In this document: piece after piece, positions 12,501-25,300 of the stretch
Position numbering within the stretch: the first letter of the stretch is position 1
How the letters are laid out: each line of letters starts with the position of its first letter
Assembly: GCF_963924675.1 (NCBI RefSeq)
Contig: NC_089239.1
Span: forward strand, 6,871,001-6,935,000
Origin: Phocoena phocoena
Lineage: Eukaryota > Chordata > Mammalia > Artiodactyla > Phocoenidae
Direction of reading: 5' to 3'
Length of the DNA: 64,000 nucleotides
Program-made: the position numbers and the translations under genes
The notes under the pieces: model-generated
Told to the model about the DNA's origin: nothing
Database searches by the model: none
What the model saw: the letters and a program-made list of their open reading frames with translations, nothing else

Positions 12501-15500
12501 TTTGTACACACTTAGTGGAATATATTCTAAAGACCAGATGAACTGCGAAGAAACCTAAACTGCATCCATTAGGGAACTGTTAGTCATAACATTGATATTA
12601 TTATTTGTATTAACAGCTTTACTGAGATATAATTCACTACCATACAATTCGCTCATTTTAAATTGTCGAAGTCAATGATTTTTAGTATATCCATAGAGAT
12701 ATGTGTGATCATCACCACAACCAATTTTAGAACATTTCAAAACCTGAAAAAGAAACACTGTTCCCTTTAGCTATACCCTCCTATCTGCCATTCCCACAGC
12801 ACTACACCACTAATCTACTTTCTATCTCTATAGATTTGCCTACTCTGGGTATTTCATATAAATGGAATCATATAATATGTGATATCTGGTAACTGGCTTC
12901 TTTCACTTAGCATGTTTTTGAGGTTCAGCTATGTTGTAGCATGTATCAGAGCTTCATTCCTTTTTGTAGCCAAAAAATATTCCATTGTATACAAATATCA
13001 CATTTTGCTTATCCATTCTGGGCATTTGGATTGTTGCCACTTTTTGGCTATTATGAATAATGATGCTATAAACATTCATAAATAACATTTTATGTGGACA
13101 TATGTTTTCAGTTCTCTTGGCTATATACCTAGAAGCGGAATTGCTGGGTCATACAGTTAACTCTAACAATTTTAAAAACTGGCATTTGTTTTCCAAAGAA
13201 GCTGCACCATTTTATATTCCCATCAGCTAAGTATAAGGGTTCTAATTTCTCCATCTCCTCACCAATACCTGTTTTTTTCTGTGGTTTTGCTTGTTTTTAT
13301 AGTCATCCTAGTGTGTGTGAAGTCATATCTCACTGTGATTTTTATCTGCAGTTCCCTGAGGACCAGTGATGTTGAGCATTTCTTCATGTGCTCATTGGCC
13401 ATTTGCACACCTTCTTTAGAGAACTGTCTATTCAGATGTTTTGCCCATTTTTAAATTGGGTTATTTATATTTTTGTTGTTCAGTCTTAAGGGCTCTTTAT
13501 ATATTCTAGATACAAGTCCCTTTTCTGATATCTGATTTGCAAGCATTTTCTTCCTTTTCTTTTCTTGATCGTGTCCCTTGAATTATAAAAGTTCTTAATT
13601 TTGACGAAGTCCAATTTGTCTATTTTTTATTCTGTTGGTTGTGCTTTTGGCGTCTTATCTAGGAAACCATTGCCAAATCCAAAGAAATGAAGATTTATCC
13701 CTATGTTTTCTTCTAAGAGTTTTACAGTTTTAGTTCTTACATTTAGGTCTATGACCTATTTTGAGTTAATTTTTTAAATATTATTTATTTTTTGGCTGCA
13801 TCGAGTCTTAGCTGCGGCATGTGAGGTCTTTCCCTGTGGTACGCCAGCTCCTCGTTGTGGCGCGTGGGCTTCTCTCTAGTTGTGGCACACAGACTCCTCT
13901 CTAGTTGTGGGCTCCAGAGTGCATGGGCTCTGTAGTTGTGGCACTCGGGCTCTCTAGTTGTGGCACGCAGGCTCAGCTGCCCCACAGCATGTTGGATCTT
14001 AGTTCCCTGACCAGGGATCGAACTGGCGTCCACTGCATTGCAAGATGGATTCTTAACAACTGGACCACCAGGGAAGTCCCTTGAGTTAATTTTTACATAT
14101 GGTATAAGGGTCCAACTTTATTCTTTGTATGTGGCTATCCAGTCGTCATGGTACCATATGTTGTGCCATAGACTTTTCCCTCCATTGAATGGTCTTAGCA
14201 TCCTTGTCAAAAACCAATTGATGGGCTTCCCTGGTGGTGCAGTGGTTAAGAATCTGCCTGCCAATGCAGGAGACACGGGTTTGAGCCCTGGTCCGGGAAG
14301 ATCTCACATGCCATGGAGCAACTAAGCCCGTGTGCCACAAGTACTGAGCCTGTGGTCTAGAGTCCGTGAGCCACAACAACTGAAGCCCATATGCCTAGAG
14401 CCCGTGCTCCGCAACAAAAGAAACCACCGCAATAAGAAGCCCACGCACCGCAATGAAGAGTAGCCCCCCACGCACCACAACTAGAGAAAGCCCACGCACA
14501 GCAACGAAGACCCAATGCAGCCAAAAATAAATATAAGTAAAATAAATAAATTTTTAAAAAATCAGCTGACCATAGACACTCTCAATTCTATTCCATGTAG
14601 ACATATAGGTTATGTATGCCTTTTAATTTTTTTCTTGCCTGGTTGCCCTTGCTAGAACCTTCAGTATAATACTGAATAGAAGTGGCAAGAGCAGGTGTCC
14701 TTGTCTTGTTCCTGATCTTAAGGGAAAGCATCCAGTCTTTCATCATTAAATATGAGGTTGGCTGTGGGTATTTCACAGATGTCTTTTATCAGGTTGAGGA
14801 AATTTCCTTGAATTCCTAAAGTGTTTTTATCATGAAAACGTTTTGGATTTTGTCAAATGCTTTTTCCACATCTATTGAGGTAATCATAGGGGTTTTGTTT
14901 TTTATTTGAATGATATGGTGTATTACATTAATTGATTTTCAGATATTAAACCAACCGTGCATTCCTGGAATAAATCCTATTAGGTCATGGTACATAATTC
15001 TTTTTATACATTGCTGGATTCAGTTCACTAGGGTTTTTTTGTGGATTTTTGCACATCCATATTCATAAGAGATATTGGTCTGTATTTTCTTTTCTTGTGA
15101 TGTCTTTGCCTAGTTTTCCTCTCAGGGTAATAATGGCTTCACAGAATGAGTTTAGAAGTATTCTCTCCTCTTCTGTTTTTTTAGAAGAGTTTGTAAAGAA
15201 TATGTGTCAGTTCTTTAAATATTTGATAGATCCATTCAGATTTCCTATTTCTTCTTGAGTTAGTTTTGGTAGTTTGTATCTTTCTAGGAATTGTCCACTT
15301 CATCTAAGGTACCTAATTTACTGGCATACAATTAGTCATAATATTCCATTATAATCCTTTTTTATTTCTGTAAGATCAGTAGTAATGTCCCCTCTTTCAT
15401 TTCTGATTCTAGTAATCTGAGTCTTCTCTCTTTTTTTCTGGTTCAATCTAGCTAAAGGTTCATCAATTTTGTTGATCTTTTCAAAGAACCAGCCTTTAGT

Positions 15501-16289
15501 TGAAATGATTTCATCTATGGTTTTTCTATTCTCTATTAACTCATTTCCACTCTTATTTTCATTATTTTCTTCCTCCTGCTTGCTTTAGGTTTGGTTGACT
15601 CATTTTTTCCAGTGACTTGAGATGGAAGATTAGGTTCTTGATTTGAGATCATTCTTCTTTCTTAATACTGGCACTTATGACTATAAATTTTCCTCTAAGC
15701 ACTACTACTCTAGCTGCATCTCGTAAGTTTTGGTATGTTATGTCTTCATTTTCATTCATCTCAAAGTATTTTTTTATTTCCCTTTTGATTTATTCCTCGA
15801 CTTGCTGGTTTTTTTAGGACTGTTTTATTTAATTTTGACATATTTATGAGTTGCCCAAAGTTTTTCTGGCTATTAACTTCTAATTTCATTACATTATAGT
15901 TGGAAAACATACTCTGTATATTTCTATCCTTTTATATTTATTAATATTTGTTTTATGGCTAGTATATGGTTTATCCTGCAGAATGTTCCATGTGCACTTG
16001 AGAAGAATGTATATTCTGTTGATGAATGAAGTGTTCTATAGATGTCTGGTAGGTCTAGTTGGTTTACGGTGTTGTTTACATCTTCTATTTCCTTGTTGAT
16101 CTTATGTCCAGTTGTTCCATCCATTACTGAAAGTGGGGTACTGAAGTCTCGATTATTGAATTGTCTATTTCTCCTTTTATTTCAGTAAGCTTTTCCTTTG
16201 TGTATTTTGTTGTTAGGTACATACATATTTATAATTGTTATATCTTCCTGATGGACTGACCTTTTCATCATGTCCCTCTTTATCCCTAG

Positions 16290-16352
<63 letters not shown>

Positions 16353-19300
16353 TTTTTTTGTTTTTTTTTTTTTTGCTGTACGTGGGCCTCTCACTGTTGT
16401 GGCCTCTCCCGTTGTGAAGCACAGGCTCCGGACGTGCAGGCTCAGCGGCCATGGCTCACGGGCCCAGCTGCTCCGCGGCATGTGGGATCTTCCCGGACCG
16501 GGGCACGAACCTGTGTCCCCTGCATCGGCAGGCGGACTCTCAACCACTGCGCCACCAGGGAAGCCCCCTAGTAATATTTTTTGTTTTAAAGTTTATTTTG
16601 TCTGATATTAGCATAGCCACTCCAGCTTTCCTATAGCTACAGTTTGCATGATATTTCTTTTTCCATCTTTTTACTTTCAAGCCATTTGTGTCTTTAAATC
16701 TGAAGTATGTCTCCTGTAGACAGCTGAGAAGGAAAAACCTCCTACTCTTACGTTTCTCCTTTATCCTCACACTGTTACCACACTCAGAACACTTCTGATA
16801 CCAGATGTGGGGGCGGTTTCCCCCACACCAAGCAATTCTGCAACACCAGCTGGGTGTTCCACAATTCAACTTAATTCTGACACTTTCTATCTGGAGATAG
16901 CACCAGATTCCACCGGTTAGGGGCTCAGTCCCATGAGACTACCCACCCCTTACTTCAGATGCCAATTGCAAGTAGTAGGTCCTCAGGTTACCCACAAATT
17001 ATGTCTGACTTGGCTACAGATTGGAGGTTCCCATGATCTCCTCCCTCTTGGATTTATTTGCTAGTACAGCTCAAAGACCTCAGGGAAATACTTAAGTTTA
17101 CCAATTTATTAAACGATATGATAAAGGATACAGATGAACAGGCAGATGAATAGATACATAGGGCAAGTCTGGGAGGGTCCTGAGCAGAAGAGCTTCTGTC
17201 CGTTTGGAGTTAACTGTGTCACCCTCCCAATATGTGAATGTGTTCACCAATCTGGAAGCTCTCTGAACCCCATTCTTTTGGGATTTTTATGGAGGCTTCC
17301 TCATGTAGGCATGATCAACCCCTCTCCAGTCTCTAAAGAATGGGGAATGAGGCTGAAAATTCCAAGCTTCTAATCATGAGTTGGTCTTTCTGGTGACCAG
17401 CCCTATCCAGGAGCCATCCATGAAAACACCGAGAGTTGCCTCATTAGTATAAAAGACACTCCTGTCACCCAGGAAACTCCAGTGGATATAGGAGCCCTGT
17501 GTCAGGAACCAGGTTCAGACACCAAATACTAGAACAAAAGATGTTCCTAGTTCTCTTATGACTTAGGAATTTACAAGGGTTTCAGGAGCTCTACACCAGG
17601 AACCTGGGGCAGAGACCTATATATATATTTTTTTTCCCATTATCTCACACAGCATATAGTTGCATCTTCTTTTTTTCAATCCAGTCTGACAGTCTCTGTC
17701 TTTGATTGGATTGTTTAATCTATTCACACTTGATGTTATTATTGATATAGTTGGATTTACATCTGCCATTTTATTTTTCTGTTTTCTATATCTCATGTTT
17801 GGTTTTGTTCCTCTATTCTTCCTTTACTGCTTCTGCATTAAGTGAATATTTTCTAATGCAGCTTTTTAATTTCTTTAATGAGTATATATAAATATATGTA
17901 TTACATAGATGTATATATATGTCGATCTTTCCTCGACCACACCTAGCTGTTAAAGCTCCACAAATTTCCAGCTAATTTCTTTACTGTTTACTTGGGACAT
18001 AAATTGCTCTACAAACTGATCCAATCAAATCTGGGTTCCTTGGAAGGGACACCTCCCAAAGTCAGTGTTTGAGATGTGTTCTGACCTCAGAGGGCCCCTC
18101 CCAGCGATCTCTTTCCCTAGTTCTCTCCAGCAAACTGGCTGGCCTGCAGCCTGGTCTGTATCTGCAGTGAACCTACTGATCTCCCAAATGCCTTTCAGGA
18201 CACTCTCCACAGTTTTTGAGAACATCCTTTGGCTTCAGCTTCTCCATATTCTGATGCAAATAAAGTCAGTTCCTTTGGGAAAAGATTAGGAGCTACCGGT
18301 TTTACAGCCTGCGTCTGCCTCCAGATAAAATGTCTGAGCTACACTCCGCAGTTGGGCTGGGGACATGGTGTGCTTCTCTGAGAGACACCCCTGCTTTAAA
18401 AGCTGAGCATCTAGGGGGAAAAGGCAGTAGCCTTAGACCTTCCCAGCTTGCCTTACAAGCCAGGGTAAGGGTGAGCAGAGCCCCAGTGTTCTCAGCAGTG
18501 CCCTACCCAAGGTAAAGCCTCCATTCCACAGGTAGGGACAGGGCATGGGTAGGATCCACCACTATTGGCCACACTTGCCCAGAACGTGGCCTCTGCAGTA
18601 GTAGCTGGGGGCAAGATGAGCAATGTCGATGTGCTGCCCACCCAGGAGGACTGGGACCTGGGGAGCGAAGAAACTTTGTTTTATTTGCCGCTCCAGGCTA
18701 ATGGAGTTTCTCTCTCACTGAGCTGGGGGTTGGGGGGTGGGAGAGGTGGAGGATGGCACAGAATCTCACTGTTCTTACCGAGTTCTAGTAAATTTTCTAA
18801 AATAAATATTTCCTCATTTGCTAAATTCCTTAAGACCATTTCCAGAGACTTTAATTTGGTTGTTTTTTAAAAATATTTTTCACCAGTTTCACTGAGGACT
18901 GAGCCCACAGAGCTCCTCATGCTGTCATGCCAGAGCTGCAACCTGGCATTATTTTGAACTTATTTTATATATTATTGTAGGATTGTACAAGTATTTGTAA
19001 TTACCTTAATATTGTTAGGAACCAAAATTTTCCATACAAAAGTAATAAATACAATCTAAGAAGTAAAAATAATCTATGACATTAAATTTGAATTAACACA
19101 AATATGAACTTATTTATTTTTCTATTTTAAAATATTAATACTTATTCACAACATTGTAAATCAACTTCACTCCAACAAAATTTTTTTAAATACTTATTTT
19201 ATATAACTCTGTCCATTGAAAAGGTCTAGAAGCAATGACAACACAACAGCAATCAGTATACCTAGCACCCAAATGTAACTTCTGTACCAGTTATTAAGCT

Positions 19301-22300
19301 ACTGGCCCTCAGCTCCAAACACAGCATTCTGTAACTGGCTCTGAGATGCAGGATCAGGAGTCTGCAAACATTTCTCTTTGCCACTTGCTTACTATTTGGT
19401 TCTGCCAATAGGGGGCACTAGGTTAGAGGAGGGGAGAATGGACTTGCTCCCTCCTGTTTGCTCGCCTGCTTCCCATTCCTGCCAGTGCCAGCCCAGCAAA
19501 GCCCTTCAACCTGAGGGCAGCGTCAGTCAGCAGAGTCTGCAGACTCCTGGTTTCCCGAGAACTCCCTCACAGGTACCAGCACCAGCTCGGCAGTGTCTCC
19601 TCGGTGCCAGCTATACCAGGCCATTCTTCCAAGTTTCCAGGTTCTCATACCCCCAACCTCTTCTCTTTATTCCCCAGCCCCAGGAATTGAGGCTGTTTCC
19701 TGCAGTAACTATCTTCTGTGTTACATTTTCTCTTTTTACCTTTTCAGATCTCCAATACCCACTTAACTAATTTCCTAAATCAAATTCTCTCTTTTAAAAG
19801 AACTAGTGTAGGTTCTGTTTTCCTGCCTGGATCCTGACATATATAGCTTCTAAATAAAATTCTCCAATTAAAAAACAAAACAAAACAAAAACAAGGTTTC
19901 TTAAAAGAATGGCTGATTATAACATCTGGGCCAGACTATACAATAAGCCTGGCATATCTTGTACCAGAAATCAAAGAAGCTGTCAAAAATCAATGGGTCA
20001 TGCCAAAAGGACTTAGAAGCCAAGAAGAGGGGGCTCCCATTGGCATCATATGGGACCATTTAAGCAATAAAAGAATGACAGCAACTGATTGAGACACATT
20101 CAAAATACTGAATATATCTATGTGTACACATACATACATATATATTATGCAAATAAGTTCATAAAATACTTTTAAAAACAGTAAGAAACACAGTTCCCTT
20201 TCTGTAATTTTAATGGGGTTTAGAGATGAATAAAAATTAAATCTTCCACCTTATCCTAGGAGTCCTTTTTTTAAAAGATGGATAAATATTTATACCTTGA
20301 TTGTGGTACTGGTTACATAACCATATGCGTTTGTCAAAACTCACAGAACTACACCTTAAAAATGGTAAAATTTACAATATGTAAATATATCATAATTTTT
20401 ATATGAAAAAAAAGAATATCCTCAATGAAGCAGTAAAAATTATTAATTTTATTAAGTCTTAATTAAAAAGACTGCCTTTGCTTTTTTTCCCCTTTTGGAC
20501 AAAATGGAACAAATCTAAAAATATCCCCAGTAACAATCAAAGTCTGCAGCTCAAGGCCCTTCTAACATGACACTAATTCTATGAAATAGCGTTTGGTTTC
20601 ACAGGAAGCTGGCTGAATTGACAGCTGTTCTATAGACCAAATTGCCAATTTTATCATGTGCCAAAGTCTCTCCAAACATTTTATGTGCTGTCTGAAACTA
20701 AACAAAGGTGATGATGTAAACTAAACAAATATGATAAAAGGTTTTCACAAGTGGGAATAATGTGAATTAAAGTTTTTGTGACAAAGGAAATTTGATTAAA
20801 ATTATGCAAGAACATAAGAAATTTATTTACTTTCTTCTCTTTTGAGAAAAAATACCTATATCTCAGGTGACGTCTGGAGTCAACGCCTTTCATGTTTATC
20901 ATAGAACTATATAGTCCCATAAGAAGTGGATGTATGGTTTACAAAGTCACTTGCCACCATGCCTCCAAAAAATAACCCCAGCCCAAGCAAATCTAACAGT
21001 AGAGGAATCTCAGTAGTGCTGGTACTACCAAAGATCCATTTACAAGTTTGTTTATATGTTTTGTAAGAATTAGACCAAAAAAAAAATTATTAGAAAAACA
21101 CATTACAAATTATTTTTATAGTGATATATTCCAAAATCACTAAAAAGCACTTTATGCTCCTGTACTGTCCATCATCACAAATTTCTCAGCTTTAACCTCA
21201 TTTGGGTCTCTTCCATGCTTCCCTACAGTGCCTCCTTTCCCCCAGCACTTGCTTCAACATTTACCATATCAAGCTCCCAGTGTATCCCATCCCACTTCCT
21301 TTACCCTCAGATGACCTAGCCTCCTTCTTCATCAACAAGGACATCAAGAGCCAGGAACTCCTCCAATGCCCCTCTCCTACAACTCAAAGCTTCCTTTCTC
21401 CCCCTCTAGCTGTGGAAGGGGTTTCTCAGCTCTTCAGTCACTTCTTAATCTGCTTCTCCCCAAGCCATATTCCATCCTTTTGTTAGCATCTTTTTTCTCA
21501 ATCTACTAGCTTACTCTCATCAATTAAGTCTATCTGGTCTATTGTGTCATTCAAAGCTTGTGTTTCCTTATTTATTTTCTGTATGGATGATCTGTCTATT
21601 GGTGTTAAGTGGGGTGTTAAAGTCCCCCACTATTATTTTGTTACTGTTGATTTCTGCTTACAAACATCCTCAGGCCACCTCATCCTAAAAATTCTTCCCT
21701 CAATCCTGGTTCCCAGTCAAGTGACCACCTTCTCATTTACTAACAGTTTACACCACTTCTCTTGCCATCCAAACCCCCCATTCATTACTTAAATACTGTT
21801 TTAAACTCCCACCACTAAAATCAATGATACCTCTTTAATTGCCAATCCAACTGCTTCTCTCCGGTTCTCATATCACTCGCCTGCAAAATAACTGTGGCCT
21901 CGCTTGGTCTGTATCACATGACATTCTGATTTTCCTTCTATCCAAGTATTCTCGCTCATTGTCTTCTGGGTCCTCTCTCTCTCTCACCCATCCTAGATCT
22001 CAAAGCTCTCCAATGGCAGCATAACCTGGTTTGGTAATTCACTTATGCTTCCATTTGATGACTCTCAAATCACCGTCTCCAAGCCCTGTCTCCCTCCTGA
22101 GCCCCATATCTATTGTTTTGTTCCCAGACAACTCCTCAACACCACAGACTCTAAAATTGGACATCAAAAACCACAAAACAAAAACAGAAAATCACAGACG
22201 TCTCTCTAATCAATCACATACATTGCATCAAGAGCTTGGCTCTCAGTAACCACCGTCACTAACTGGCTTTCAGCAGAAATGAAATAAAGGCAGTACATAA

Positions 22301-25300
22301 ACACTTGGCAAGTCTTTGTATTTTTTTTTAAGCTCCTCTATTAACCAATCACTAGTTCTTTTGGTACAAAACTAAACCAGGGCTTCGCTGGTGGTGCAGT
22401 GGTTAAGAATCCGCCTGTCAATGCAGGAGACACGGGTTCGAGCCCTGCTCCAGGAAGATCCCACATGCCGCGGAGCAGCTAAGCCCTTGCGCCACAATTA
22501 CTGAGCCTGTGCTCTAGAGCCCGTGAGCCACAACTACTGAGCCCACATGCCACAACTACTGAAGCCCACGTGCCTAGAGCCCGTGCTCCGCAACAAGAGA
22601 AGCCACCGCAATGAGAAGCTTGTGCACCGCAACGAAGAGTAGCCACCACTCACCACAACTAGAGAAAGCCTGCGCGCAGCAACAAACACCCAACGCAGCC
22701 AAAAATTAAATAAATAAATAAATAAATAAATTTATATATATAAAAAACTAAACCATACATATCTTCCCATAAAAACCTGTTCCTCTTGTCATTCCTATGA
22801 AATCTTTAATCCTATGAAATATTAAAAATTCAGAATTACCTTCTGTTTCTCCTGCAACCCTCACTTGCAGTTGATACACACCTTTGAAAATTTTTTGAGG
22901 GACTTCTCTGGTGGCGCAGTGGGTAAGACTCTGCACTCGCAATTCAGGGGGCCAGGGTTCAATCTCTGGTCAGGGAACTAGATCCCACATGCATGCTGCA
23001 ACTAAGAGTTCGCATGCCACAACTAAGGAGCTCACATGCTGCAACTAAGGAGCTGGCGAGCTGCAACTAAGGAGCCCACCTGCCACAACCAAGACCTGGT
23101 GCAGCCAAATAAATTTTTTTTTAAAAAAAAAAGAAAATGTGTTTCGAATCTATGTAACTTGGTTTTTTAAAATATTTTTTTCAATTATTTTTATTTTATT
23201 ATTTATTTTTGGCTGTATTGGGTCTTCGCTGCTGCACACGGGCTTTCTCTAGTTGCAGCGAGTGGGGGCTACTTTTCGTTGTGGTGCCCAGGCTTCTCAT
23301 TGCAGTGGCTTCTCTTGTTGCAGAGCATGGGCTCTAGGCATGTGGGCTCAGTAGTTGCGGTGTACAGTTGCTCTGCGGCATGTGGAATCTTCCCGGACCC
23401 GGGATCAAACCCATGTCCCCTGCATTGGCAGGTGGATTCCTAACCACTGCACCACCAGGGAAGTCCCCTATGTAACTTGTTTTGAAACACATCCAAAAAA
23501 TAAGATAGATACATGTGATAAACATAGTAAGTGCTAACCATAGAATCTAGGTGGTGGATATATTGGTTTTCACATACAATTTCAACTTTTCTAGATGTTT
23601 GAGAATTTTTATAATAAAATGTTGAAAATAAACCTGTCTACATTCAGACGTTGTTGAAACACATGCCCTTTTTGTTTCTTTTCTGACCTAATTGGGAGCC
23701 TAACTAAGCTGTCTCCCCAAACCCTCCCACTGTAGCTGTCCTCCAAGATGGCTCCCAAAGACCCCTGCCTCCTGCATTCACACGCATGTGAAGTGGCCTC
23801 CCACACTGTACTGGGGCTGGTCTCCACGACCAGTAGTATACGGCAGAAGTGATAGTGGATCACTTCCCAGCTTAGGTTAGAAGAAACTGCAGCTTCCAGC
23901 TTGCATCTCAGCACTCTCAGATGACTCGTTCTGGGGGAACACGTAAATCCCCCAGGGATCTGGTTAAAATGCACATTCTGATTCGGCAGGTCTGGGGCAG
24001 AGCCTCAGATACAGCATTTCCAACAAGCTCCTAGGTGATGCGTATGCTGCTAGTGTAGGAATCAAACTGCAGTGCTGCAAGTATAGCTAACAAGGTAAGA
24101 AAAGAAAGAACACAGGGAGAGGTTCTCCGTTTTTTCCCCTGCAATATTTAAGTAGGTTAATATAAAGTCAAGCCTTTGTAGTGGTTCAGTGCAACATCAT
24201 CTCAATACATTCAATTCTGCCGAGCAATGCTTCTCAAACATGAACGTGCATATGAATCACCTAAGGATCTCATTAAACTGCAGTAGCAGTAAGTCTGGAG
24301 CATTTCTAACAAAACCCCAAGTGACACTGAAGCTTCTGGTCCACAGCCCACACTTTTTAAGGAGTAAGGTTTTATTTTTTTTTTTTAATATTTATTTATT
24401 TGGATGTGCCAGGTCTTAGCTGCAGCACGTGGGATCTTTTGGTTGCAGCACATGGGATCTAGTTCCCTGACCAGGGATTGAACCCGGGCCCCTGCACTGG
24501 GAGCGTGGAGTCTTAGCCCTGGACCACCAGGGAGTTCCAAGAGTAAGGTTTTAAAAGGCTGCTATACCTTTTTTTTTAAGTCTGACATGTTTGATTATAT
24601 AAATATGTAAAATTTACATGGCAAAAACCACAATAAAGTCAAAAGATAAACAACGAATTTAGAAAAAAAATTTGCAACAAGTGTGACAACATGTTTATCT
24701 TTTTTATTAGTTTCCTATTGCTGCATAAGAAATTATCATCCAGGGACTTCCCTGGTGGTCCAGTGGCTAAGACTCTGCGCTCCCGATGCAGGGGGCCGGA
24801 TTTCAATCCCTTGTCAGGGAATGAGATCCCCCATGCCGCAACTAAAGATCCCATGTGCTGCAACTAAGACCCGATGCAGCCAAATAAATAAATAAATAAA
24901 TATTTAAAATGTAAAAAAACCTATCATCCAACACTTTTCAAGTTTCAGAAACATCACCCTGAAAGACAGACTCTTGAAATGGTTTACAAATGCCCATTAC
25001 ACATTCCAGCTTTAAGCCCAATCCCTCCAGCACCATCACCCACCCTGTGTGCACACCTGTACTCCACCAATACCTGACAACTCCCTGCACAATGTTAAGA
25101 TCTTAACTTCTCTAACCTTAACCTGAAAACACACTTTTGTTTTGATAACATAGCAGGCCCGGGCAGTCGTCAGTTCAGCAGTCCTTCCTCTTTCCCTTCA
25201 AGTGAGCCTCGGTCTAGTTTGCCTACCTATACGCTAAGCATTTCATCTTTCTACTCTGTCATGGGGCTGAAGTCCCACGGCTACTTATTCTACGTTTAGA

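Larger units (their letters stand above)
12600..17935 (-). mobile_element. Long degraded L1, minus orientation, with nested insertions
   Basis: Reverse-strand L1 landmarks run in order: the 3' region ('gctttactgagatataattca', 'tcacttagcatgttt'), mid ORF2 ('ttgtcaaatgctttttccac'), the RT region ('gatcttttcaaagaaccagc'), and upstream parts ('atgtctcctgtagacag', 'gcatatagttgcatcttct'). Two long SINEs, one short SINE with a (TA)n tract, and a 924-base LTR split it. The reading frame is destroyed. Confidence 0.85.
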
